Shown here one piece after another: positions 54,943 through 63,990 of a stretch of 64,000 nucleotides of DNA; the first letter of the stretch is position 1, and every line of letters starts with the position of its first letter. The DNA comes from Spirosoma sp. KUDC1026 (GTDB lineage Bacteria; Bacteroidota; Bacteroidia; Cytophagales; Spirosomataceae). The position numbers and the translations under genes were made by a program. The notes beneath the pieces were generated by a model that searched no databases, was not told the origin of the DNA, and saw nothing but the letters and a program-made list of their open reading frames with translations. The DNA lies in the NCBI RefSeq assembly GCF_013375035.1, contig NZ_CP056032.1, positions 4,152,001 through 4,216,000 on the forward strand. Reading direction: 5' to 3'.

Positions 54943-56154
54943 ATGATTCAGTCCGCTCGCCAGGCTTTTAACCAGTCGTTCAGCCCCGATACGTACCGGG
55001 CCATGCTGGATGCCATTGAAGCCGATTTACCCGGCCAGTTGGATTTTCGGGTTGCCGAAACGCCCGTTTTTGTCCCCAAAGTGCTGACGGATAAACTCCT
55101 GAAGGCCTGTTCGGATATTACGGATGTTATTGTCAACCCCAATTTTAAAGCGCTGACTGAGAACGCCATTCCGGCCGACCAGCGGGTACCGAACGAGGAC
55201 GACCACACGCAGTTTCTAGTCATGGACTATGCAGTCTGTAAGGATGAGAGTGGCGGTCCGTCGCACGGCGAGCTAACCCCCCGGCTCATTGAGTTGCAGG
55301 GTTTTCCGTCACTGTCGTTTTTTCAGCCCTACCTGGCCGATCAGTTTCGGGCCAATTACCCCATTCCGGCCAATCTGAGCAATTTATTTACGGTCGATAC
55401 CGACGAGGAATACGTTGCCCGGTTGCGCGAGCTGATCGTTGGCGACTGCAACCCGGAAGAGGTGATTTTACTCGAAATCTATCCCGAACGGCAGAAAACC
55501 CGTATCGATTTCGTGCTGACGGAACGGGCGCTGGGTATTTCGACCGTCGGGCTGACGGACGTAAAGAAGGAAGGCCGCAAGCTGTTTTACGAAAAGGACG
55601 GACGGACCATCCCGATCAAGCGCATTTACAACCGCCTGATCTTCGATGACCTGACCAACTTTCCCGGACTGCAAACGGAGTTCTCACTTACGGATGACGT
55701 CGATGTGGAATGGGTGGGGCATCCGAACTGGTTTTTTCGGATCAGTAAGTATACGCTGCCCTTCCTGAAAAGCGAATTCGTGCCCGCCAGCCATTTCCTC
55801 TCGGACCTGAGCGAGTATCCCGCCGATCTGGAGAACTACGTTTTGAAACCCCTCTTCTCGTTTGCGGGCAGCGGAGTTCAGCTCCACATTACCCCGGCCG
55901 ATCTGGATGCAATTCCAGCCGAACAGCGGAGTGGTTATTTACTGCAACGGAAGGTAAAATACGAACCCGTTATTCAGTCCCCCGACGGACTGGTGAAGTG
56001 CGAGATTCGGATGCTGTTTTTCTGGCAGAAGGGCGATCCGCGCCCTACCCTGCTCACCAATCTGAGCCGCCTGAGTCGGGGCGAAATGATTGGCGTCAAC
56101 TTCAATAAGAACAAAGACTGGGTTGGCGGCACGGTCTGCTTTTTCGAGAAGTAA
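54943..56154 (+). CDS. ATP-grasp-like ligase of unknown specificity
   Basis: A 403-residue protein whose C-terminal half has ATP-grasp-like signatures: ENYVLKPLFSFAGSGVQLH (lysine and Gly-rich loop, near residue 300), a hinge LLQRKVKYEP, CEIRMLFFW, and MIGVNFNKNKDWVGGT at the end (Asn pair probably binding Mg). The N-terminal half includes PRLIELQGFPSLSFF and EVILLEIYPERQKTR. The assignment to ATP-grasp is by pattern, not by a strong motif. It completes the operon; the terminator follows 24 bp later. Confidence 0.7.
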   Translation: MIQSARQAFNQSFSPDTYRAMLDAIEADLPGQLDFRVAETPVFVPKVLTDKLLKACSDITDVIVNPNFKALTENAIPADQRVPNEDDHTQFLVMDYAVCKDESGGPSHGELTPRLIELQGFPSLSFFQPYLADQFRANYPIPANLSNLFTVDTDEEYVARLRELIVGDCNPEEVILLEIYPERQKTRIDFVLTERALGISTVGLTDVKKEGRKLFYEKDGRTIPIKRIYNRLIFDDLTNFPGLQTEFSLTDDVDVEWVGHPNWFFRISKYTLPFLKSEFVPASHFLSDLSEYPADLENYVLKPLFSFAGSGVQLHITPADLDAIPAEQRSGYLLQRKVKYEPVIQSPDGLVKCEIRMLFFWQKGDPRPTLLTNLSRLSRGEMIGVNFNKNKDWVGGTVCFFEK

Positions 56155-56178
56155 AACCATTGTCCATATATTATCTCC

Positions 56179-56213
56179 AACCTGTCAGTACGTAAATGCT
56201 GGCAGGTTTTTTT
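56179..56213 (+). terminator. Intrinsic terminator of the ligase operon
   Basis: A 10-bp stem AACCTGTCAG / CTGGCAGGTT (one wobble) and a seven-T run, 24 bp after the ATP-grasp gene stop. The following 190 bp up to 56400 are very AT-rich and probably contain the promoter of the next gene. Confidence 0.85.
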
Positions 56214-56456
56214 GTTGTTTACTGTAAAATTAAATACACTGTATAGACCTTACTACTTTTCATTAGTTTACTTAATAAAATATACACAAATACACCTTAT
56301 ATACGAATTATAAATTAAATAAACAAGTATTTACAAAATATAAAACGTGTTTATCCCCTTCAAAATTCATCTTTCATTCAATCCTTCATATATTGCCGGG
56401 GATACAACCGTTTGAGAAAACAACCTTGTTTTTTCGCTAACCATCCTCTTTTTTAC

Positions 56457-58376
56457 ATGAAACAAGTTTATACGCTTGCCCTCGGTCTGGCGTGTGCGTC
56501 GGCGGGTTATGCCCAGCGATCTTACTACGGCACCGAAGAACGCTGGCCCGAACAGGATACCGCCCGGAAGGTCTACACCGTGAAAGGCCAGCGGCACGGG
56601 ATCAGCTATTTCAAGAAACATCAGTTCAAGGATGTCCAGTACAAGCCCGGCAGTACGCTCACGTTCGATACGTACCACTCGCCCGACGTTATGTACAGCT
56701 GGTGCCACAAATGGGCCGATCAATACCCTAATCTGGTGGATATCTACGAAGTCGCCAAGAGCTACGAAGGTCGTCCAATCCTCCAGCTGACGCTTACTAA
56801 TAAGAAAACTGGAAAACATACCGATAAACCAGCGGCTTACTTTGAAGGCGGTCGGCACAGTGGCGAGGTTACCAGCAGCGAAGCGGTTATGTGGTTGACC
56901 AAACACCTGCTGGACAACTACGGTAAAGACCCCGCCATTACGAAACTGCTGGATACCAAAACCATCTACCTGCGTCCGCAGAACAACCCTGACGGGGCCA
57001 ACATGTACCTTTTCACCGCCCAGCGTAACCGGAGTACGCTACGTCCCCGCGACGATGACCGCGATGGCCTGATGGACGAAGACTCGGAAGACGACCTCGA
57101 TGGCGATGGTGTGATCTACCAGATCCGGAAGAAAGCCGTTACTAAAGAAGAACGCGAAAAAGCCGATTACATCCTCGATAAGCGGGATAAATCGGGGCGG
57201 CTGATGCAGCGCGTGCAGGAAGGCAGGGGCGAATGGCTGGTGTATACCGAAGGTATCGACAACGACGGCGACGGCAAATACAACGAAGACGGTGTTGGCG
57301 GGCTGGATAACCACCGGAACTACCCCGAAAACTGGCGTCCCGACCAGGGCGGTGATTTCACGGGTCGCGGCTACACCCAGGGCGGTGCCAGCGACTACCC
57401 ACTGAGCGAAATTGAAACCCGCGCTACGTACCTCTGGCTGATGGGCCACCCTAATATTTCGGTGGTCAACTCAATGGATACCCGCGTGCCGATGCACCTG
57501 CGTCCACCGTCCACCTCGTCCAGTGCCGAGAGTATGTTCCCACCCGACCTGGCCATCTTCACGCACATGGACAGCCTGGGTCTGTCGTACACGAGCTATC
57601 CCTGGGCGGGCGATGTGTACGAAACCTATAACACCCGCAACAAAATCAACCGCCTGACGGGCGACCCATCCAAACCAACGCCCCTCTTCGGTCACGGTCC
57701 TGATTTTGGTTATTTCCAGTACGGCTCGGTATGGTATGGCGACGAACTCTGGAACGGTGGTGCCATGAAGGACTACGACGGCGACGGGGATTACGATGAG
57801 TATGACGGGCTGATGTGGGACGACGAAGCTAATAAAAAACAGGGTTTCAAAGCCTGGACTAAGTTCACGCACCCGCAGCTGGGTGAGGTTGAAATTGGTG
57901 GCTTCCACCCCAAATTCTTCGCGCAGAACGGTCCGGCCTGGCAGTTAGAGAACTGGATTTCGAAACAGTCGCGGTTCAATCTGGCGATGGCGATGGAACT
58001 ACCGCAGATCGATCTGACCGACGTAACCGTAAAACCGCTGGCCAACAACGAATACGAAATCAAAGCCACCTGGACCAACTCGGGTAAGCTGCCGGTAGCG
58101 CTGGAGCAAGCCAAACGGGTGAAAATGGTGCAGGAGGACCGCGTTACACTCGACATCGACAAAGCCCTGCTGAAAGGTTTCGATGCGGCCAAAGTCGTCA
58201 TCACCCAGCCAGCGCTGTTCGACAAAACCGTTTACGCCGGTTACACCAACGTTGGTGAAACGAAAGAAGCTACGTTCCGGGTTAAGCTGAATCAGCCGGG
58301 TTCGGTCAAAGCCAAAGTCAAGCTGCTATCGACGCGGGGCGGTTACAAAGAGAAGGAAATCACGATTGGCAAGTAA
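56457..58376 (+). CDS. M14-family carboxypeptidase-like protein, exported
   Basis: A 639-residue exported protein with signal ending SAGYAQ and an M14 domain. The first zinc ligands fit: His134-x-x-Glu137 in GGRHSGEVTS, then LRPQNNPDGAN. Between them and the end of the domain are two Asp-rich loops (DDDRDGLMDEDSEDDLDGDG, DNDGDGKYNEDG) like calcium-binding repeats. The third zinc ligand, usually His in an LHTHG-type segment, aligns with Asp in NSMDTRVPMHLRPP, which may reduce or change activity. AMELPQIDL may hold the catalytic Glu. The C-terminal ~110 residues are beta-rich. Confidence 0.82.
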   Translation: MKQVYTLALGLACASAGYAQRSYYGTEERWPEQDTARKVYTVKGQRHGISYFKKHQFKDVQYKPGSTLTFDTYHSPDVMYSWCHKWADQYPNLVDIYEVAKSYEGRPILQLTLTNKKTGKHTDKPAAYFEGGRHSGEVTSSEAVMWLTKHLLDNYGKDPAITKLLDTKTIYLRPQNNPDGANMYLFTAQRNRSTLRPRDDDRDGLMDEDSEDDLDGDGVIYQIRKKAVTKEEREKADYILDKRDKSGRLMQRVQEGRGEWLVYTEGIDNDGDGKYNEDGVGGLDNHRNYPENWRPDQGGDFTGRGYTQGGASDYPLSEIETRATYLWLMGHPNISVVNSMDTRVPMHLRPPSTSSSAESMFPPDLAIFTHMDSLGLSYTSYPWAGDVYETYNTRNKINRLTGDPSKPTPLFGHGPDFGYFQYGSVWYGDELWNGGAMKDYDGDGDYDEYDGLMWDDEANKKQGFKAWTKFTHPQLGEVEIGGFHPKFFAQNGPAWQLENWISKQSRFNLAMAMELPQIDLTDVTVKPLANNEYEIKATWTNSGKLPVALEQAKRVKMVQEDRVTLDIDKALLKGFDAAKVVITQPALFDKTVYAGYTNVGETKEATFRVKLNQPGSVKAKVKLLSTRGGYKEKEITIGK

Positions 58377-58428
58377 CTACCAGCCTACCCGGCGTAGTTA
58401 TAATATCCATTTTTTCATACAGGTTTAC

Positions 58429-58456
58429 AACAGGAGTTCCTCATGGGGCTCCTGTT
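58429..58456 (+). terminator. Stem-loop after the M14 gene
   Basis: A 12-bp stem AACAGGAGTTCC / GGGGCTCCTGTT with two G-T wobbles and a TCAT loop, 52 bp after the stop. There is only a short T-rich tail. Confidence 0.55.
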
Positions 58457-58575
58457 ATGTTTTACTCCTGACCACGACGATTATAGCCAGTCCTAAAGTA
58501 TCTGTCAAAGAAATCAGACGTAGCGTTCGGGTTTGGAAATAGCTGGGTAATTTGCGGCCGTACTTTTCTTCCTTT

Positions 58576-59100
58576 ATGATTCCGCTCGACAACCGTGAAG
58601 TCTGGTTACGTGGCCCCCTCCCCGACGTACCACCGCTGCTCCAGCCCGTTGCCCACGCGCTCCTCCAGGCCCGCGACGAACTCTATCTCCAGCTGCAGGA
58701 ATTTCCGGATACTTTACTCTGGGAGCGACCGGCCAGCGTAGCGTCGGTGGGATTCCATTTGCAGCACTTGACGGGTGTGCTGGACCGGACCTTTACTTAC
58801 GCCCGTGGCGAAGCGCTCTCCCCCGCCCAATTGGAAGCTCTGGCAGCTGAAGGTAAGCCCAACGATACGTTGACCACGAGTGGGCTGGTCAGCCTGTTTG
58901 ATCAACAGGTTGACCGGGCCCTTATTCAGCTACGTACCACTGACGAATCGACGTTGACTCAATTTCGGGGCGTTGGTCGGGCGCAGCTGCCCTCGACGGT
59001 TATTGGTTTGCTGGTTCACGCGGCCGAGCATACAACCCGCCATCTGGGCCAGTTGCTCGTAACTAGACGGATAGTACAGCGGCTGAACCAGCCCGTTTGA
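58576..59100 (+). CDS. DinB-family protein
   Basis: A 174-residue DinB_2-like helical-bundle protein. Possible metal-binding histidines are in FHLQHLTGVLDRTF near residue 65 and in LLVHAAEHTTRHLGQLLV near residue 155. It differs in sequence from the DinB-like protein near 3.4 kb. ATG 58576 is chosen; the open frame extends upstream to a TTG with a poor leader. A TAATTTG box at 58548-58554 could be a -7 element, close to the start. Substrate unknown. Confidence 0.82.
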   Translation: MIPLDNREVWLRGPLPDVPPLLQPVAHALLQARDELYLQLQEFPDTLLWERPASVASVGFHLQHLTGVLDRTFTYARGEALSPAQLEALAAEGKPNDTLTTSGLVSLFDQQVDRALIQLRTTDESTLTQFRGVGRAQLPSTVIGLLVHAAEHTTRHLGQLLVTRRIVQRLNQPV

Positions 59101-59829
59101 TTACAACCGGTTCAGCCGTCCGCCGTCAACAACCAGCGTTGTTGCATTCACGAACCGGGCTTCATCGGAGGCCAGAAAACAGATCGCTGCGGCAATATCT
59201 TCGGGTTTACCAACGGCCCCCTCAATTTTCTCATTCCCGTTCTTTACGTTCGGGTTGTCCCAGAGCATAGGCGTATCAACGGCACCCGGCGCTACACAGT
59301 TAATCCGCACTTTCATCAGGTCGTGCTCGATGGCCAGCCCCCGCGTGAACGCTTCCATCGCTCCTTTGCTGGATGCGTAGGGAACAACGCCCGCCGTGGT
59401 CTGGTGGGCGTGCACCGAACTGATATTGACGATGGCGCCCCCGTTGATGTGCGGGATGCTGTATTTGCAGAACAGAAACACCGACCGCATGTTAACCGCC
59501 TGCACCTGATCCCAGTCTTCCAGTTCCAGATCGACGACAGGTGTAAAGGTCATCATGGCGGCATCGTTGACCAGCACATCGATCCGGCCCCAGGCGTCAA
59601 CGGCCTGCTTGACGGTTGCTTGAATGGCTTTGGGATCGGCAATATCTACATCGGCGAATAGCGCATCGCCACCCTGTTGTTTAATACTCTCAACGACTTC
59701 GTTTCCCCGTTCCTCGTCCCGACCCACAATCAGCACTTTACCGCCTTCTGCACCCATGCGTTCGGCCGTGGCCCGGCCAATCCCGGAGGTCGCGCCGGTA
59801 ACGATACATACTTTATCCGTAAATCTCAT
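59101..59829 (-). CDS. SDR-family oxidoreductase
   Basis: A 242-residue classical short-chain dehydrogenase. Cofactor motif TGATSGIGRATAE, the NNAG-equivalent VNDAAMM, the catalytic Ser in VNISSVHA and Tyr-x-x-x-Lys in YASSKGAMEAF are present; PGAVDTPML follows. It uses NAD(H) or NADP(H) on an alcohol or ketone that cannot be deduced. Convergent with the DinB-like gene without spacing: its stop starts right after that gene's stop. Confidence 0.93.
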   Translation of the reverse strand: MRFTDKVCIVTGATSGIGRATAERMGAEGGKVLIVGRDEERGNEVVESIKQQGGDALFADVDIADPKAIQATVKQAVDAWGRIDVLVNDAAMMTFTPVVDLELEDWDQVQAVNMRSVFLFCKYSIPHINGGAIVNISSVHAHQTTAGVVPYASSKGAMEAFTRGLAIEHDLMKVRINCVAPGAVDTPMLWDNPNVKNGNEKIEGAVGKPEDIAAAICFLASDEARFVNATTLVVDGGRLNRL

Positions 59830-59917
59830 TTTTCAGGTTGTTTCAGAACTAACCGACTGTTTGCGACAACTGTTTTAATGAGCCTTGCCCACGGCTGCAG
59901 GACAAGTTTTTTTGGAC

Positions 59918-59987
59918 CGGATTGCAGCCGGGCCGCCGGGCGGATTAACAGCCGGACCGGCCGGGTCGCCGTGCGGATTACGATCCG
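59918..59987. repeat. GC-rich imperfect tandem units
   Basis: Three imperfect units beginning CGGATT (59918, 59941, 59974) with a shared AGCCGG core and unequal lengths of 23, 33 and 14 bp. On the minus strand they translate as a Pro/Gly/Asn-rich stretch (NPHGDPAGPAVNPPGGPAA), but this frame has no start codon. Meaning unclear. Confidence 0.4.
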
Positions 59988-60023
59988 TAATTAATCCTGC
60001 AATCCGGTCAATAGATGAGTCAC

Positions 60024-60056
60024 AAAAAAAGCACAGGGGGTATGTCCTGCGCTTTT
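60024..60056 (-). terminator. Intrinsic terminator of the OmpA-family gene
   Basis: Read on the minus strand: AAAAGCGCAGG, eight-base loop, CCTGTGCTTTT and a T7 run, starting 23 bp after the gene's stop. A strong terminator shape. Confidence 0.82.
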
Positions 60057-60078
60057 CCGTACGTTATTTATCACTTCT

Positions 60079-62355
60079 TTATTGAACTGACACGACTTTA
60101 AATTCGGTTCGCCGGTTCTTCTGGTGTTCACTTTCAGTACACTGTACACCGTCTACGCAACCATTCAGGATTTCACTTTCGCCGTAGCCCTGCGCCGTAA
60201 TCCGGTCGGCCTGTACGCCCCGCGAAACGAGGTAATCCTTGGCAGCCCGCGCCCGGTTTTCGGACAGACGCATGTTATAGGCATCTGTAGCCCGCGCGTC
60301 GGTATGCGACCGCATTTCGATTTTCATCGTCGGGTATTCTTTCAGTACGGCCAGTACCCGGTCAAGCTCCTTGGCGGCATCGGGCCGGATAAAGAACCGG
60401 TTCAGGTCGTAATAGATATTTTTCAGTTGGAATACGTCACCCACCCCGTACAGCCCCAGCGAATCCGAGACGGTTTTCGCTTTTGTTTTGTTCTTGGCGT
60501 ACTGCGACTTCTTGGTGGCGTACTGGTTTTTCTCAGCCGTGAGCGTGTAAGGCGCATTCGGCTTCATATCGAACTCATACCCCCCATCAGGCCCGGTCGT
60601 GACGGTTTGCTCCGACTTATCCTTGTCGTTACGCAACGTCACCTTCACCCCAGATGCCGGTTGCTGGTTGACTTCTGTCTTTACTACGCCTTTCACGAGC
60701 GTGTTTTCCGAGCGTTGCAGGTAGATTGATACGTTCAGCACGGGCCGGGGCGACTGCGTCAGGGTGGAGAACCGAACGCTGTTCATGGCGAATCCTTCTT
60801 TGATTGCTTTGAATTCGTATTCCATGTTAGGCTCCAGACACAGGTCCATCTTACCTTTCACGTCGGTCAGGCGCAGTTCCTGGTTGGTGCTGTTCCGAAT
60901 CACGCGCACATCAGCATTCTCGAGGGGCGTACCGGTTTTGGCGTCGAATACGAAAATGTTCAACTGCTTGCAGGTTCGGCGGAAGGAATAAATATCATCG
61001 TCGCTCACGCCTTTCGTACGGTTACTGCTGAAATAGCCGCTCGTACGATTCCGGTCGGTGATGAAGCCAAAATCGTCCTTTTCCGAGTTGATGGGTGCTC
61101 CTACGTTCTGCACACCTTTGTAGGCAATTCCTTCTTTCAGTTCAGCCAGGAAGACATCGAGACCGCCCAGTCCTTCGTGCCCGTCAGACGAGAAGTACAG
61201 GAAGCCATTCTCGTCGACGAACGGGAACATTTCATTGCCCTCCGTATTGATTTCCTTGCCCATGTTGACCGGGGTACCCCACTTGCCGTTGGCATATTCC
61301 ACGACGTAAATATCCGTACCGCCGTAGCCACCGGGCATATCCGATACGAAATATAGACGGCTGTCGTCGGGTGAGAAAGCCGGGTGCCCAACGGAATATT
61401 CGTTGCTGTTGAACGGCAGTTCCTGAATGTCCTCCCATTTCCCGTTTTTGTTGACGCCTGAGTAGAGCTTCAGTTTTTTGATACCGTCCGAGCTCTTGCC
61501 CGATTTGCCCTTGCTGGTGTTATTGCGGGTGTAAACAATGAAGTTCTGATCCTTCGAAAAGGTCATCGGCCCTTCGTGGTATTTGGTGTTGAGCGTCCGG
61601 CTGAAAATTTCCGCTTTGGTCAGCGGCTGCTGATCGGCAGCCGAATCGGGCTTGGCCATTTTGGTTACGTCCCCGCCACCAATCACGGCTGCCCGCGTTG
61701 GCTGCACGCTAACCGGCACGTGTAACTGGTTAGTGTCGGGGTGAAAATACAGATCGAGGAATGGTGTCTGGTTCCAGGCAAACACGCGTTTGACCGGGCC
61801 CGATTCATCGCGGGCCGACACGAAGACGATCCCATTTTTGTAATACATCGGGCTGAAATCGGCCTGGCGGGAGTTAATGGGCAGATTTCGCAGCTGGTAT
61901 GAGGCCGAATCCTGGTAGTAGCGGCTCATGTCCATATACGACACCGTAAACCGTTTCCCCCGCAAATCCTGCCCCTGCTTCTCCCCATACTTACTGTACA
62001 TCTTCTGCGAGTCCCGGTATTTGCCGTTGGTCGCCAGGGCCTGCGCGTAGTAGAGGTAGATTTCGCTGTCCAGCTCCGGATAGGTTTTAATCAGTTTTTC
62101 GTAAATGCGCTCGGCGTTGCGGGTATCCTGCAGCTTCCGATAGCTATAGCCCAGTTTGATCAGGGCTTCGCGCGTTTCAGCAGCTTCTTTTTTCTTATCC
62201 GTGTTCAGAAAATCCTCGTACGACCGTACGGCGTTGACGTAGCTGAGATCCTCAAACTGCTTGTTGGCGGCTCGTAACTTCGCACTCTGTGCCTGCGCCG
62301 TCAGTCCGCACACAGTCAGACCAACCACCAGCACACCCCGTACAAATTGCTTCAT
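60079..62355 (-). CDS. PorE-like OmpA-family protein (TPR, PD40 propeller, CRD, OmpA)
   Basis: A 758-residue outer-membrane-associated protein. After a signal (VGLTVCGLTAQAQ) come TPR helices (residues ~25-130: FEDLSYVNAVRSYEDFL, AERIYEKLIKTYPELDSEI), a PD40/WD40-like propeller (about 150-470, HPAFSPDDSRLYFVSDMPGG), one carboxypeptidase-regulatory-like domain or two (about 475-640), and a C-terminal OmpA domain binding peptidoglycan (MRSHTDARATDAYNMRLSENRARAA). This order is that of PorE, a type IX secretion component linking the machine to peptidoglycan, but paralogues exist and no PorP/SprF gene is adjacent. ATG 62355 is used; one three codons earlier is possible. Confidence 0.88.
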   Translation of the reverse strand: MKQFVRGVLVVGLTVCGLTAQAQSAKLRAANKQFEDLSYVNAVRSYEDFLNTDKKKEAAETREALIKLGYSYRKLQDTRNAERIYEKLIKTYPELDSEIYLYYAQALATNGKYRDSQKMYSKYGEKQGQDLRGKRFTVSYMDMSRYYQDSASYQLRNLPINSRQADFSPMYYKNGIVFVSARDESGPVKRVFAWNQTPFLDLYFHPDTNQLHVPVSVQPTRAAVIGGGDVTKMAKPDSAADQQPLTKAEIFSRTLNTKYHEGPMTFSKDQNFIVYTRNNTSKGKSGKSSDGIKKLKLYSGVNKNGKWEDIQELPFNSNEYSVGHPAFSPDDSRLYFVSDMPGGYGGTDIYVVEYANGKWGTPVNMGKEINTEGNEMFPFVDENGFLYFSSDGHEGLGGLDVFLAELKEGIAYKGVQNVGAPINSEKDDFGFITDRNRTSGYFSSNRTKGVSDDDIYSFRRTCKQLNIFVFDAKTGTPLENADVRVIRNSTNQELRLTDVKGKMDLCLEPNMEYEFKAIKEGFAMNSVRFSTLTQSPRPVLNVSIYLQRSENTLVKGVVKTEVNQQPASGVKVTLRNDKDKSEQTVTTGPDGGYEFDMKPNAPYTLTAEKNQYATKKSQYAKNKTKAKTVSDSLGLYGVGDVFQLKNIYYDLNRFFIRPDAAKELDRVLAVLKEYPTMKIEMRSHTDARATDAYNMRLSENRARAAKDYLVSRGVQADRITAQGYGESEILNGCVDGVQCTESEHQKNRRTEFKVVSVQ

Positions 62356-62574
62356 AAAAATCATTCAGTTATCAACGATGGGCTTGCGTCAGAACTTAAT
62401 CAAATAAAATGCCAGAGTTAAAAAACAGGCTTTTCCGCGGGATTGGCAGGTTAAAAGTACAACTTTTAGCTGCTTCTCGAGCACGAACAACAAGTTATCC
62501 AAAGTACCGTTTACATCAGATTATCCAATCCACTAAGTATTCATTTCTCGGTAAACCGTTCTCTTAGTTGATTT

Positions 62575-63990
62575 TCAATCGTTCGGAAGCGGTCGGATCC
62601 GTAGCCTAAGTTTTTTCGTTGTGGCCTCGGTAATGCGAAATTTGTGCGCAATCCGGTAGCCCATAACCCAGGCAATTTCTCCATTGGCTTCCAGCACCAG
62701 GCACTGTTCCCGTTCACGCCGGCTTATTTTAAGGTCGTTCAGCAGGTTACTCACCAGTTTGCTTCCTTTTAGATTAAGTGGCTGAAAACGGTCACCCTGC
62801 TTCCACTTCCGAATGAGTACCGGAAAGCGTAATTGATCAGCGTCAAGCCAGGCAATCTCCGCGTCAGCCGTCGGTACAAATCCTGTTTCCTTTTCAGATA
62901 CCTTGCATTCCAGCTGATAGGCATCCGATAAAGTTAAGGGGTCAGTCGGCCAGTCGCTCAGCGTGAGGTAAACGGAGGCTTCACAACGTAGCGGCTCCAG
63001 TACCAGTACGTTTCGCTCGCGGGTCAGCTGGTGGGTTGCCGACCGAAACACCTGCCCGGCGGGGTGTTCCAGCGCAGTCGTTAGATTTGTCACCTGATCG
63101 GCACTGAAACCAAAAGGCTTCAGCCACTCCCCCAGTCGGAAAGGCAGTTCCCGCAATGTCCGTAATTGGTCAACGGGCAACGTAATCTGTTCCCCTTCGT
63201 GTCTAATGAGCGCCTGCCAGGATTGTTCCAGTTCATGCTGTACCAGCGCATCGGCCGCGCGTAAGCGCTCAACTGTGCGGGCGAACACGGGCCAGAAACC
63301 AGCATTCAGTTCCGTCAGCACGGGTGTGACATGGTGGCGAATGCGGTTGCGGGCGTATTTATCCTCAGCGTTGGAGCGGTCTTCGCGGTACGGTAATTGC
63401 TGCTGCATTACGTAGTCGGCGAGCTGGTCGCGTGTGGCAAACAACAGAGGGCGGATAAGACCCGGTTGGAGACCCGGCTGTTTGGGCAGAATGCCGTGCA
63501 AACCGGCTAGACCGGTACCACGCGACAGGTTGAGCAGCAGAGTTTCCAGTACGTCGTTCTGGTGGTGGGCGGTGGCTACGCTGGGATACTTGTGTTCCTG
63601 ACATAGTTCGTTGAACCAGGTATAGCGCAGTTCGCGGGCGGCCATCTGGATCGAAATGCCCCGGCGTGCTGCTTCGGCCTGGGTGTCGAAACGCACGAGG
63701 TGAAACGGAACCCCGTATTGTTCAGCTTTGTTTTTTACAAAAACGGCATCAGCCTCCGAATCGGCCCCGCGTAAGCCAAAATTGACGTGCGCTATAGCAA
63801 AAGGAATGTTGGTTCGGTAGAACAACTCAGCCATGGCTACCGAATCCAGCCCACCACTGACGGCCAAGACGGTGCGTTCGCTAGAATTGAGAAGCTGGTT
63901 GTCGTTAATAAATCCTAAAAAAGCCTGTTCAATCCGTTGGTCTTGTCCCAAAGCCGTAGTTTTGCCCCCATGTTTCGCCTGTTTCTTCAC
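62575..63990 (-). CDS. tilS: tRNA(Ile)-lysidine synthase TilS
   Basis: A 471-residue ATP-pyrophosphatase that adds lysine to C34 of the CAU-anticodon tRNA-Ile. The PP-loop VLAVSGGLDSVAM is near residues 42-54. Further features are AIAHVNFGLRG, VATAHHQNDVLETLLLNLSRGTG, RNRIRHHVTPVL, and a C-terminal TilS domain (RKWKQGDRFQPLNLKGSKLVSNLL). The start shown is GTG 63990. The frame stays open to the right edge of the window, so the true start may be further upstream, or at a later TTG (LGQDQRIEQ). Confidence 0.93.
   Translation of the reverse strand: MKKQAKHGGKTTALGQDQRIEQAFLGFINDNQLLNSSERTVLAVSGGLDSVAMAELFYRTNIPFAIAHVNFGLRGADSEADAVFVKNKAEQYGVPFHLVRFDTQAEAARRGISIQMAARELRYTWFNELCQEHKYPSVATAHHQNDVLETLLLNLSRGTGLAGLHGILPKQPGLQPGLIRPLLFATRDQLADYVMQQQLPYREDRSNAEDKYARNRIRHHVTPVLTELNAGFWPVFARTVERLRAADALVQHELEQSWQALIRHEGEQITLPVDQLRTLRELPFRLGEWLKPFGFSADQVTNLTTALEHPAGQVFRSATHQLTRERNVLVLEPLRCEASVYLTLSDWPTDPLTLSDAYQLECKVSEKETGFVPTADAEIAWLDADQLRFPVLIRKWKQGDRFQPLNLKGSKLVSNLLNDLKISRREREQCLVLEANGEIAWVMGYRIAHKFRITEATTKKLRLRIRPLPND

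Noticed and set aside
59885-60085. 66-codon frame on the plus strand near the OmpA terminator
   Set aside because: It runs through the GC-rich repeat and the terminator hairpin of the opposite gene; no recognisable features.
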